This document shows positions 12,704 to 23,974 of a stretch of DNA of 64,000 nucleotides, one piece after another. The first letter of the stretch is position 1. Each line of letters starts with the position of its first letter. The stretch is from Arbacia lixula (Eukaryota > Echinodermata > Echinoidea > Arbacioida > Arbaciidae): assembly GCA_963669155.1 (NCBI GenBank), contig OZ022584.1, forward strand, positions 4,686,224-4,750,223, written 5' to 3'. The translations under genes and the position numbers were made by a program. The notes below the pieces were generated by a model, which ran no database searches, had not been told where the DNA came from, and was given only the letters and a program-made list of their open reading frames with translations.

Positions 12704-15228
12704 GGAGGGGTGGAGAAAGAGAGAGAGAGAGAGGGAGAGAGAGAGAGAGAGAGAGATTAGAGAGAGAGAGATAGAGAGAGAGAGGGGGGGGGGGGATACC
12801 TTCAAAGTCCTGGTCTTTTCCAAGACCTGTGCGTCCTTCTCCTGCAAGGACACCTGAAGGTCGTTGACCTTTGTCTGACAGCCCCTCAGCTTCCCCATGA
12901 TGACGTCATCTACCATCGTGACGTCAGAATCAACGGGGAGTGTGATGCCCAGAAAGGATGCATACTCCTGGGGAATGTTTGTTTTTTATGCAAAAGAAAA
13001 TAATTCTTCATAGATTGACAGAATGTTATCTCTTTCTTTTTAATATATGCCCACACTTTCCCCTCTCCTACATACATCTCTGTACTTCTTTCCTTCTTCT
13101 TCTTCTCCTTCTTCTTCTTCTTCTTCTTCTTCTTCTTTTTCTTCTTCTTCCCCTCCTCCTTCTCCTTCTTCTTCTTCTTCTTCTTCTTCTTCTTCTTCTC
13201 CTTCTTCTTCTTCTTCTTCTTCTTCTTCTTCTTCTTCTTCTTCTCTTCTTCTTCTTCTTCTTCTTCTTCTTCTTCTTCTTCTTCTTCTTCTTCCCCTCCT
13301 CCTCCTCCTCCTCCTCCTTCTTCTTCTTCTTCTTCTTCTTCTTCTCCTCCTTCCTCTTCTTCTCATTCCCCTTCTTCTCCTTTTCCTCCTTCTCCTTCTC
13401 TTTCTTCTTCTTCGTCTCCTTCTTCTCCTTCTCCTTCTCCTTCTCCTCCTCCTCCTCCTCCTCCTCCTCCTCCTCCTCCTTCTTGTTCTTCTTCTTCTTC
13501 TTCTTCTTCTTCTTCTTCTTCTTCTCCTTCTTTTCTGCTCTTTATTTTCATTCGCTCCTTGTCCTTGTTTTGCTTCTCTTCCGTTGTTTTTATTATTTTC
13601 ATTTTTACTCATATGACACCTTCTACTTCTTTTTCCTTTCCTCTTGGTCACTTTTTCCACCTTCTGCTTTCAATCTGTGTTTCTCACCTGCATCCGGTCT
13701 CTAAGCATCTGATATTTTTGCGCCAAATCCTGATGGGATTTCAGATGCAGCTCCCATGCTGCTTCCATCCGGGTCACTGTGATGTCAGTGGCGTCACGTG
13801 CCCGCTGCACTCCCATGGATAGCGCCAAATTCTGATGAATCATACAAATGTAAATTATATTCTTAGTATGAAAGTCGGCCGAAAAATTAGCGATTAGGAT
13901 AATAATGCATGCCGGAAAGGATGATTTTTTTCTCCATAATTCATATCCTTTTTAGCTATGACTGTAAGCACAATGCTGTGAAAAATCCCATTTCTGGTAC
14001 AAATTGATGCAATTTCAGATTTAAATTTATATTTATTTTCAACTTTGAAAAACAAACTGTACAGAACTGCATAATAATGTTGACACGTTTGTGGTAAAGC
14101 CAATAAAAACACGCAGTCTTGTGGGAATGCTCCCAATGCACATTAATACACGTGCGATACAGTCAACAATCAAAACATATGAAAGAAATAGAATGATAAA
14201 ATGTAAGCATACAACATGATCATAGATGGAAAGAAAGGGGGAAGAGGATAGAAAGAAAGAATGATACATATTGATGAATAATTAAAAACAAATTAAACAA
14301 CTTATTAACATGCGCATTAATTTAATATGGAAAATGGGACATTCATAAATGATGTAGTTTGCAAGTCATTGAAATGTAAATGTAAATTCAGGAATCATAC
14401 CGCTAGACGTTGTTCAAGCAGTTTTTCTGCTGATTTGTCTGTTTGTGAACGTGTGGGAAGGTGGTGAAGACGTTTGCCAGCGCGATGGAAGACTGGCAAG
14501 GAGTCTACGTCTGAAATTCGCCGGACACATTCTTGCAGAATCTATTGATTATTCCCGGGAAAAGAGGAAACTGTGCTTTATATAATTGTTATAAAGGCCC
14601 ATGAAAAAATATAAGTTGGAAAACTGGTGAGGATATGAGTACACAAGGTCGATCGATGACTTTCTTCATTCACTTATTTTCTTCAACTTATTCTTTCTGC
14701 CATTCGTCTCTATTAGATGAAAGACAACTCATACCAGCCCCACAATATACCATCACAATAATGACAATATTTATATCCATAATTCAGTTTTGAGCAGAAA
14801 GATGAAAAAACGGAAATATGATTCTTTAATGTTGTCGTCATTTCAATTTTCTTTAAACTACCGAGTATTTGTATGTGTTCTGCAAAGGGGAGACGGACAA
14901 CGAACACCAGTCCTACAATCTACACTCACAACAATGACAATATTAATTTCCAAAAGGATTAATACATTTTTTAACAGAAAGAAAACAATAGATAAAAGAG
15001 CATTTTATTACTGAGATTGCTTAATGTTACCGCCATTCAGGATTTTCTATAGTGAGTATTTCTACGTGTTCCGAAAACGAAAAAAATAATAAACTGTCTT
15101 AAGATGATAAAGGAGAAAAGGCGTACCTTGGCTCGAGCTTTGGTCTCGTGAGCGACGACTTGACCAAGAAGTCGCCGATCTGAACGACCTCTTGGGAGAT
15201 GGCGAAGGAAGTGGAGTATGTCCGCCAT
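5483..15228 (-). CDS. Large repeat-rich protein with C-terminal protein kinase domain
   Basis: I read eight exons on the minus strand: 15228-15127, 14541-14401, 13831-13688, 12967-12800, 12463-12299, 11937-11773, 11386-6787 (last base 6786) and 6491-5483. All have GT-AG borders and consistent phases: joins one to six are phase 0, and the last join splits an Arg codon AG|G. The product is about 2,164 residues. It has a short basic N-terminus (MADILHFLRHLPRG), five helical charged exons, about 46 repeats of 31 residues, then a kinase domain. The start at 15228 was chosen over an in-frame ATG at 15243 only by context; both are possible, and a further 5' exon cannot be excluded. No signal peptide or membrane segment is visible, so a cytosolic or nuclear protein is inferred. 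I know of no named family with this architecture. Confidence 0.75.
6930..11340 (-). repeat. Coding minisatellite: about 46 units of 93 bp (31 residues)
   Basis: The unit reads roughly SPDIKTHEDETQ, then PMVSPKSTPTFDFDAMTAL or DMTSPKSTLTFDVDAITAL. These are two subtypes that tend to alternate. Every unit carries SPKS, and most carry TQ. The first and last units are the most diverged, as expected for arrays homogenised by unequal exchange. A 930-bp (10-unit) higher-order period is visible: CCTCGCGGGTCTTAATATCG recurs at 8401, 9331 and 10261. The frame is unbroken for 1,533 codons. Because the unit is a multiple of three, the opposite strand is also open for about 1,468 codons; I treat that as a shadow. 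Confidence 0.95.
12241..12290. repeat. G-rich tract in an intron
   Basis: Runs of up to about 14 G sit immediately beside the exon ending at 12299. On the transcribed strand this is a C-rich tract just downstream of the splice donor. Confidence 0.9.
12600..12796. repeat. (GA)n microsatellite in an intron
   Basis: Long GA/GAGG tracts end in a run of about 11 G, next to the splice donor of the exon ending at 12800. Confidence 0.95.
13085..13540. repeat. Long (CTT)n/(GAA)n triplet tract in an intron
   Basis: About 450 bases of almost pure CTT on the plus strand, interspersed with CTC and CCT triplets, lie in the intron between the exons at 13688-13831 and 12800-12967. In the direction of transcription it reads GAA/GAG. 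All open frames here (poly-Leu, poly-Ser, poly-Phe, poly-Arg, poly-Glu) are composition artefacts. Confidence 0.97.
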
Positions 15229-15243
15229 GCTGTCCCAAAACAT

Positions 15244-17650
15244 GAAGACATGCTTTACTGCATCACATGCAGTTTACTTACAATTTCTAAAATATACCAG
15301 GCATCCAGTTTAAGCTATACCATATTTGAAATGTAGTGTCAGTCGTGCGGAGCACGAATATAGTCACTACATTTGATCTTATCGGCATCATCTGAAAGTT
15401 AAGAAAAATTAGTTTCTATAGTTATCTCTATCTCTCTCCCTCACATACACATATGATATATAAATGCACACGTACGCACACGTGCGCTGTTTTAGAGGCC
15501 TAGCGTAAATTACACTGTCATAAGTTGCGGCTAAACTTTTGTTTTGCTTTAAGACCGTTTGTCTCATTAATTCCTCAATTTCATGAAAGTGGTAACTTTC
15601 ATCACTTCATGTGAGAAAAGAATGGCTGATCTTACCTGGAAAAGGGTAAAGATGTAGAAAAAATAGAGGAAATTGACCAAATCCCAGGGGGAATTGGTCA
15701 GAAAAAAAATACTACGTGCTTTCTCCGGCAGCTTCAAGTACCGTGTGACGAATTGTGTGTTTACTCTACGTGTGCTCTATTAGCAACTAATGCGCGACAG
15801 TGTGCGCGCGTGACGTCATAATTACCGTTTTGCGTTGAGCATTGTTTCATGCAAATGTTAATGATGCGCGCACCGGAACTTTGGACCAATCAGAGTTCAG
15901 CTTTGCTGACTCTTTAATAACAAATATGTAAACTCTTTCTGCATGTTACGATTTATTTTGCTGTTGTCATATTCGACAGCATGCATCTCTTTATTTCAAA
16001 AATTGTTTTGCACATAACGGATGTTCCTGATAAAAGAAAGGATTTATACGTAGAAAATCAAACTATTTCATTTTGCACAATTCAAATATATCGTAGAATA
16101 CAAAAGAACTCAACATCTTTTCTGCATTTCTTGTAACGCCAATGTTATGCATGCCTGCAAAGATTGCTCTTAAAGATGATTCGCTGAGAAGTTAACGAAA
16201 ACCCAAATTACATTTGTAGTTTGATCTACCTTATATCGTTGCTTTTTTAATAAGTATACAAATGGATGCGTGTATATCCACGAGGTTAAGAGAGAAGTAG
16301 GGATAACGTGGAATAGCATGAATGAATTGATCAATCAATTAATGTCGATATCAATGCGTAAGTCTGATTGGTCGAAAGTTAGTCGCGTATGAATAGCCAG
16401 CCAGCACAGTATTTATTGTATGAAACACAAGTCATGCGAGACCGACGCAGCGTATGAACGTCTACGATTTATTTAGATAAGAATATCTTTGTATAACATT
16501 AAAATTAACATTCTAAAAACAATTTAAAGTATACCTGTATATGTCCTTTATTTTGTTTGAAGTATACGGCGTATACAAATACACAACCTCCACTATTGCA
16601 TTTTTGCCACTGTTTGCATAGGAGTTACGATCAATTATCATAAACAATAATAGGAGAGTAGCCCTGAAAGGGTCAATTGTGTTTTTGTTTACGAACAGAT
16701 TTACATCCTATGAGTTTATAATGTGTACATTTCAGCTTGATTTTTTTTTACACAAGTAGTATAATCAGGAATGTGGGTGTAATCTCTCTCCGTCGTCCCT
16801 GACATCACAGATGAGATATGAGTTCATGTAAATGTCGGATCTATGACGCACGTTTTGTTGTCCTATTTCCATTTCAAAACAGAGTTTTGCTAATCGCCAG
16901 TCCAAACCGATAAGAACACGAGAACGAACCACCTGTGCTCATGAATGGCCTCGGTCCAATTCCAGATAAGAATTACCAGCTGTAATTTACGTTAAGGTAA
17001 ACAAAGCCAGGTCATTTCTTGATAATCAGTCAATTATATCAGTACAATGCTCATCCTTCACTTATTTCATTCCTTTTCTCCATGTGACATTTTAGGATGC
17101 CACATTTGCGATAATTGTCGTAGGTGAAAAGGACTAGAGGAAATGCCGTTCGTTAGAACCTTTATTCTGAGTTTACTGGATATTTTGAACCACCATATTT
17201 ATGTTAAGAGATTGCAATGTTCAGATTCCTTTGCTCAGTTGAATTGAGTACCACCGTGCACGTTAATAACCAGAAAGTTAGAATTCAATTCAAGGTTAAT
17301 TTTTAAATTATGAAGTCAATTGGGATTTTTGGAGCAGGTTTTGTGACATTGCAGCAATCTATATTCTTGTAACAACCTTTTGAATATATTTAATTGGATT
17401 TCCACTTTCTTAAAAACTAGCACCCCACAAATCGTGTGTATCATATAAATAATTCTGAACAAACAATGCACATTATCCCCAATTTTTTTTTTTTCTGTCA
17501 GAAGCAGGATGCATTTTTAATGACATTGTGATGACAGTTTCTAGTGGATTGCCAGGAGTGATATGGTCATTGTTGAATTCTGGTTTGATTTTCTGATATA
17601 CACATACGTGTTGGTCCTGACTTGTCAAAAATTATAATCCAATATTTAAA
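15244..17650. other. No recognised gene; upstream of the repeat-kinase gene
   Basis: About 2.4 kb of AT-rich, non-repetitive-looking sequence. It should hold the promoter of the minus-strand kinase gene, but I cannot identify a convincing TATA box or first exon. Nothing coding was recognised. Confidence 0.55.
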
Positions 17651-17654
17651 GGAT

Positions 17655-18565
17655 TAATATAATAGTAAGCAAATAATCAACGTCGGTGAAGGTAATGGGA
17701 CGAAATATCACTTCCGAGGCGATCTGGATGTAGCTATCTTTCCGAAGCTTTTAGCTGAGGAAAGATAGCGTATACATTCAGATCGCCGAGGAAGTGATAT
17801 TTCGTCTCATTGCCTGAAACCAAGAGTTGATTATTTGCTTTATATTCCACATCTGATACCAACAATCTATAAAATAAATGACAATTTAACGTACAAAAGC
17901 ATTCGTGTCGGTGCGGCTACATATTCACGCGACGCTCCGAAACCCGGAAGCAAATTGACTTTGTGAACGTTATATAGACTCTACAAATTCCAACGAACAC
18001 TATGACATGGTGATGCAAATTGTTAAGATTTTGACGGAAAAGCAAGAAGTAATCGAAATTCTCTTACCTGTGCGGTATCGGTGAGAACATAGGTCCTCCG
18101 AGAATACTCTTTAATTGTAATAAATTACAGGCAAGTGAAATTCTAGGTCAATTTTGGTACGAGGTGGTAGAGAATTGCACACTCGCTTTGGTGAAGTACT
18201 GTGTGGGGGAAATGGAAGGCCTGCATTGCTTTGTACGTACGCGCGCGGCGCAGCGCGCTATAACCAAAAATTTTAATTTCCACGCGCGCACCGCGGTGTC
18301 GTCTGCGCCGATAGTCCGAGCTACGCACTTTTATTTCGCGCGTACTCAAAATATTTATCACGCGTTTGGACTGTGAGGAGTGAAGAGATCAGCGAAACCA
18401 AAAAGTACTATCACCTAGAGTGTAACGAACTTTCCTTCTCAAAAAAGTACTATCACCTACAGTGTAACGAACTTTTCTGCTCAGGTGATCAGATGGGAAA
18501 AACTACGCTTCATCACGTGATCAACTCTTGACCAATCATATAGCAACATTCTTAGTATGTGGAAT
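17655..18565 (+). mobile_element. Foldback-type element, copy 1
   Basis: At 17655-17850 two arms of about 85 bases are inverted complements, for example GCGATCTGGATGTAGCTATC against GATAGCGTATACATTCAGAT, and they flank a short loop. A second block (about 18350-18565, with repeated AAGTACTATCACCTA and GTGTAACGAACTTT) follows. Both blocks recur in inverted order at 52195-52775, so they belong to one dispersed element. CACGCGCG-rich text separates them here. No coding capacity was seen. Confidence 0.7.
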
Positions 18566-20132
18566 ATAATTTCAGTTAAGTCCTTATTCGCGATTGACTA
18601 ACATTTTGCGCAAGTCATAGGGCAGCAACTCATTTGGAACGCAAAGGGTTAATGACATGTACCGAAACCTGCCACTAAAATTACAGCGTTCCACTTTAAA
18701 ATGTATTAATTGAACTTTGTTGTTATTATTGTCAAAGATGTCAAATGTGTTTTTAACACCGAATACAATGTTGCAGTAGTTCGCTCATTCGATTCAAATT
18801 GGGTGTTTGAAAGCACTCATGACAGTGCAAGCCACATAGAGATTCGAGGTCATATTACTGCTTCTCAGTCATTGCTGTGCTATATTTGGTGATTCTATCC
18901 ACATAGTAACGATAACATCAAACAGGCGCACGATGCATAAAACATGATGAGAATCAGCAATCATTCTCAAAATTAATTTCGTCACATCAAGATACGTAAC
19001 GAAATCGATTTCCAGCAAAGTTAGACAGAAGATGAAATTATAAAACTGCTGATAAGCTATGCTATACATGCGCTATTTGTGCTTGAACATAAGCCTCATA
19101 ATGCACTAACTAGCGTTAATGTATAGGAAACCAATTTATATTTTTGGGAGAAAATCTTCCTTCCAATGCAATATATGGGTTAAGATGTTGGTCGGTACGG
19201 TTTGAAAGAGTTCATTCTTTCATTGACGAGCTTTTTGCAATCTAATGGCGGTGGCTTGTTATGGTGGGCTGGTGAAATCATGGGGTATGTTAGGTGTACA
19301 GGTTGTGCGAGATACATCGGCCCTGTCTTCCTCTCTGTTCAGTCTTGCCACCGAATTTTCGCGAGAGACTGAAGGTCTATGCCATCCCAAGGTCTGATGT
19401 CATCTCCTGGCCTGCAATCACGACAAATTAACAATCATTATAATAACCATCAAAGATATTGGAACATGCGACTTCACGCCTTTTTTAACACGTATTTTAT
19501 TCGTGACTATTAGTTTGATGAACGGAAGCGTTGATATAGTTTAAATTGCCTCGGAATGGGGTGCCTAGAAGACCGCCAAAGACGACTGATAATCAATTTC
19601 CCTGGCAATTAATTCGATTCACATGGCTCAGTTCACATTCATCGTTCGGTGTACTGCCCCGACTGCTGTTTACGTACTAAACAGAAATATCCTTCATTAA
19701 TCTTGTCACCACCTATGGTATGCACTTTCATGTATTGAATAATATATGAACCAATATTCTGATTATAAGCCTTTCTCATTCGTGATGTCAGGATAAGTCG
19801 GTGAAAAATGAACTCCATCACTCATCTATCTCTCACACTTCAATCTATCTATATACCACTATCTCTCTACCCCTCTCTTGATGTATATCTATCTATATAT
19901 CTATCTACATATTTGTACATACATAATGAACCTACAGTCAACCGTTTGAGCTTGTTTTAGGATACATACATACATACATACATACATACATAAATGCACA
20001 CAGACATACATACAGACATACATATATCCCTATGATACATATGTATCTCTCTCTCTCGCTCTTCCCCCGTCTCTCTTTCTTCTTCTCTCTTTCTCTCTCT
20101 GTATATGCATATAATATCATTGTCTCTATATA
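18566..20132. other. No recognised gene
   Basis: AT-rich intergenic sequence with CATA microsatellite text near 19960-20000 and CT tracts near 20045-20100. No exon, promoter or element was recognised. Confidence 0.55.
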
Positions 20133-20309
20133 CAGTGAAACCTGCCTATAGTGGCCACCTAAGGGAAACACAAATTGTGGCCTTTATAGACAGGTGGCTG
20201 CTATGAACAGGGTCTTTAACACATGATCTCTCTCCGAGGAATCATTTTAGTGACCACTATAGACAGGTTGGTTGCTACAGACAGGTGGCCATTAAGACAG
20301 GTTTGACTG
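20133..20309. mobile_element. Tc1/mariner-type MITE
   Basis: A 177-bp element with terminal inverted repeats: CAGTGAAACCTGCCTATAGT on the left, and on the right a sequence whose complement starts CAGTCAAACCTGTC. It is flanked by TA on both sides, the target duplication of Tc1/mariner elements. It has no coding capacity. Internal copies of ATAGACAGGT suggest repeated arms. Confidence 0.85.
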
Positions 20310-20329
20310 TATACAATTCCTATGATGTC

Positions 20330-20720
20330 TATGTATGTTATGTATGTATGTATGTATCTATCTATCTATCAATATATATATATATATATATATACATGTA
20401 TATATAGAAAACAAATATATGAGGGTATGATGGCTCTGAAAGTGAAGAGGAGTATGCTTAATATTTCGGTGGTAGACTTTCATCACGAATGATGTCTGAA
20501 ATTCAGATGCATACAAAGATTCAAGATATGCATAATGTTATGACGACAATTGTTACTTAGGGAACATTTAGTTCAATGTGTTATTCTTCATAACATTACG
20601 CATATTATGTGTGCATGTGAATTTTCAGACTTTTTCATTCTTGATAAAGGTCTATGACCAGAACATCGAGCATACTACTCTTCTCCTGCGTCTGTATTTA
20701 TTTGTTTTATCTATCTATAG
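20330..20720. repeat. Microsatellite plus element fragment with hammerhead-like core
   Basis: (TATG)n, (TATC)n and (TA)n text at 20330-20405 is followed near 20637 by TTGATAAAGGTCTATGACC and a GAA-containing segment. The same motif recurs at about 30775, with weaker forms at about 43065 and 57245. It resembles the CTGANGA, stem II, GAAA core of hammerhead ribozymes carried by Penelope-like retroelements. Confidence 0.45.
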
Positions 20721-21924
20721 GTTTATATATCGCTATGTCTAAATATCTATCTATCAATCATGCCTGTCTGTCACATCCGGTATCACCGTTTCCACATCCC
20801 AACAATTCTGCTGCCCACATCCAACCATGTTACCATGGCGACGCTACTGAATAGAACTTAGTTCGGTTTCCATTTACGTGTATGTTTATTTAATTGATTA
20901 TAGTTGTCATCAATCACCTCGTTCTACTGATTAAATCATTGGATATATTTCAGAGTGTATAGTTTTCAGGAGGGGGGGGGGTCGTTAACGACTTTCCTCT
21001 CAATACCAATTATACGCTGGTCCATCATGACTACGCGTGACTACCTCTAATGTGCAAGTCATGCAATAAAAAGTAGGCAGCTACTATACAACAATACTCA
21101 CAAGAATTATGACCTCGTCTTTTGTATCCATCCTAATGTATGTTTAAAAAACCGATAGTGGAAGAGTAGCGATGTTTTTTTCTTCACGAACATAGTGACA
21201 AAACATTCAAACAAGTCATCTGGAATATTGTAGTAATGTGCGTGATATGCGTGGTTAATGATTCATGGCTTAAAAGCTATAATGTACCATGGTCAATTAT
21301 GGTTGATAACGAATATCAGTTTTCTCTGATTAGTCTCCAATATTGATAGGTGATTGATGCATATGTTAGTTAGTAAATGATTTATATTGAATCGGATTCT
21401 AAAACATCAAGAAATAAATAAAAGGAATATTTGAATAAACATGAATATTTTTTGTATTATGCAATAAATGATTAACAAGTCAGATATATAGTGAACAAAT
21501 CAACAAATCTAAAATATATACATACGAAAAGACTCACAAAATATCGTCGCAGAATGTTGACTCCATAACATTTTAATTACATTGACGTCTATGTCTATGA
21601 AGTAATAATTAAGGTGTAATCATAACCCATAAGCTTACCAGAATGAATGATTAACAAGCTAAATACCCCCCTCTCCCCCCCCCCCCCCCAAAAAAAAAAA
21701 AGGAGACAAAAATGAAGAAGAAGAACAAACAAACAAACAAGGAAGAGAAACAAGAAGACAATCAACCCTTTGGGCTGCATGCAAGTTTACCGACAGCCAA
21801 ATGGCCATGCCAACGTGAGCTATGAAAATGTCTGGTACTGAATGGCTTATCCAAGGCAGCTTTAAAGAGGGGCGTTCCCATTGATATCATGGTACAAGAT
21901 GGGGATGGGGATGGGGATTAGAGG
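20721..21924. other. No recognised gene
   Basis: Intergenic sequence downstream of the lipase gene. It has a G-run near 20975 and a C-run/A-run pair at about 21670-21705. Nothing coding was recognised. Confidence 0.55.
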
Positions 21925-22275
21925 GGGGGGGTATACCTGGCAGTAAGGCTCGTCCACATTGGTCTCCTGTTACAGGGGGTGTTAATGTTTAATCCTTTGT
22001 GGAGTTGAAGGGTGTAAGTAGAGTGTGTTGCGTTTGTCCTCGGCAATAACGGGGAGGAGATGTAAGTTTAAAACGCATGTTACGTTTATCCCTGCCCATA
22101 AGGCAAGTCCCCATTGGTCTACAACTACAAGGGGGTGGTGTATCCCTGGTAATACGGCTTGTTCTCATTGGTCTACATCTCAAATAGCGGGGGGGGGGGG
22201 CGGGGGGTGAGTTCAAAACGCATAATGCGTTTATCCCTGGCAATAAGGGTTGTCCCCATTGGTCTCCAAGTAGAA
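21925..22275 (-). repeat. Tandem degenerate copies of the lipase 3' coding end
   Basis: The last roughly 45 bp of lipase coding sequence (ending TATTGCCAGGGATAA on the minus strand) recurs in worn form at about 22085-22125, 22140-22175, 22021-22050 and 21930-21970. G-rich spacers separate the copies. On the plus strand the shared text is TATCCCTGG.AATA.GG.TTGT.C.CATTGGTCT. This looks like a minisatellite seeded from, or overlapping, the end of the last exon. Confidence 0.65.
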
Positions 22276-23922
22276 TGCGCCAGTGCCTTTGCTCTTATCC
22301 GCCCGGTAGCCCATCTCCGGGCAGTTCAGCCTCGTGCACGACTGCCAGTTCCCGTCATCGATGTCGTCCCACGTCGCAGCCCACCGCGTCGACGAGAAAG
22401 AGCACGAGCTCGTGATGCTTTCAATGTAGTACTCCAGCACGCGTGAGTGGTCACATGTCACCGAGAAGAAGGGACAGCCTGGCATGTCCATACCTCCATT
22501 GGGATAGAAATCCTGATGACCCAACTGATTTACAGAAACAAAAGAAGAGCAGATGATTAGAGAAGTGGGAATGGGGTCTGGCGGATCAGGAGATGTTACA
22601 CTCACTCAGATTGACCTCTACGAAAAGACCGTACAGATGGAGGAAAAACAAAGTTGTATTGAGTTTTTTTTAATTACAGATAGAAAATGTTATGAAGTGT
22701 ATGGAAAGGAAAGGTATAGGTTACGAACGAGGAAAGAGGGGGAAGGAGGGGGAGGAGAGATAATGAGAGACAAAGAGACAACGATTGAGAGAGTGGAAGT
22801 GTGTGTGTGTAATTGTGTGTGTGTGTGTGTGTGGGATGTGAGAGAGAGAGAGAGAGAGAGAGAGAAGGGAGCGAGTAAAATTATAACAAGAAGGAAGGTT
22901 GTTTGTATTTTGTACCTGCGTTTAATCAGGGCAATCTGCTGATAAGTAGCAATTAACATGATTAAAACGGAAAGATGACCGCGGCTGCCTTAATGTCAAG
23001 GTTCGCTGCCCTCGTGGCGTAATTAATCGTGAAAATGAATTAAACATCATGAGTATGACCTAGTATATACAATATATCTATATCAGGCAACTTTCGATCT
23101 GTCACTTCGAACGAGCTGTTCAACCGGTTTACGTTGCTTACTGACAACGGCAACGTGAACACGCTAATTTAAGATAAATTATTTGCTAATATTTCTTCAG
23201 AAATGATATCCAATTTTAAAGAGTTAAATTAGACTTGGAACAGTTTAAAGGGGAAATTCACACTGAAATTAAGTTTGTTTCAATAAAAACAGACACATGA
23301 CAGAAACATATCAGTGAAGGATTGACGAAAATCCGTCAAAGGATAAGAAAGGTATGATCTTTTAAAGTGTTGATTTTGTGACGTCATGTGCGAGGTGCTG
23401 TCCCCACATGTTGGATACATTTTTTTTTTCGAAAACGTGCATTTCCTCCAAAAATATGGATAATTTTACCTGTGCATTTCATACATCATTAGAAATACGT
23501 TTTTACCTAGATATCTGTATGGCAATTTATATTATTATACTGCACACAACATTATGGGAAAGCACCTTGCACGTGACGTCACAAAATTGAAATGTCAAAA
23601 GATCATAACTTTCTTATCCTTTGACGGATTTTCGTCAAACCTCCACTAATATGTTTCTTTCATGTTCCTGCTTGTATTGAAAACAACTTATCTTCAGGGT
23701 GATCTATCGCTTCAATTTTGGCTTAGATTGCAGACAAAATATACAAAAACATACAATAGATACACATGATATAATAGTACAATGCATTGTACGGCTGGTG
23801 GCCCATAATACGTTGCCGCTGTTCTTCTGTAGGGCCCATAACAACATATTGGAGTTAAGGGCTGATGTGATTTTTTCTTAAAGTGGACATGTGTAAATGT
23901 GTATGTGTACTGTTTAAGTCTA

Positions 23923-23974
<52 letters not shown>

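Larger units (their letters stand above)
11773..13831 (-). other. Four tandemly duplicated exons of the repeat-kinase gene
   Basis: Exons at 13831-13688, 12967-12800, 12463-12299 and 11937-11773 are 144, 168, 165 and 165 bp, all phase 0-0. Three of them share a pattern: LA, a few residues, Met/Leu-Gly, a charged stretch, a conserved Trp (AAWELH, GEWKAS, GEWRET) and then a Glu/Lys/Gln/Leu-rich helical tail. The fourth (12967-12800) keeps YASFLGI and the helical tail but lacks the Trp. This implies growth by exon duplication. The helical tails could form coiled coils and so oligomerise the protein, which is inference. Confidence 0.65.

Noticed and set aside
12958-13704. Poly-Leu, poly-Phe, poly-Ser and poly-Arg frames
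   Set aside because: They are entirely composed of a CTT/GAA triplet tract inside an intron.
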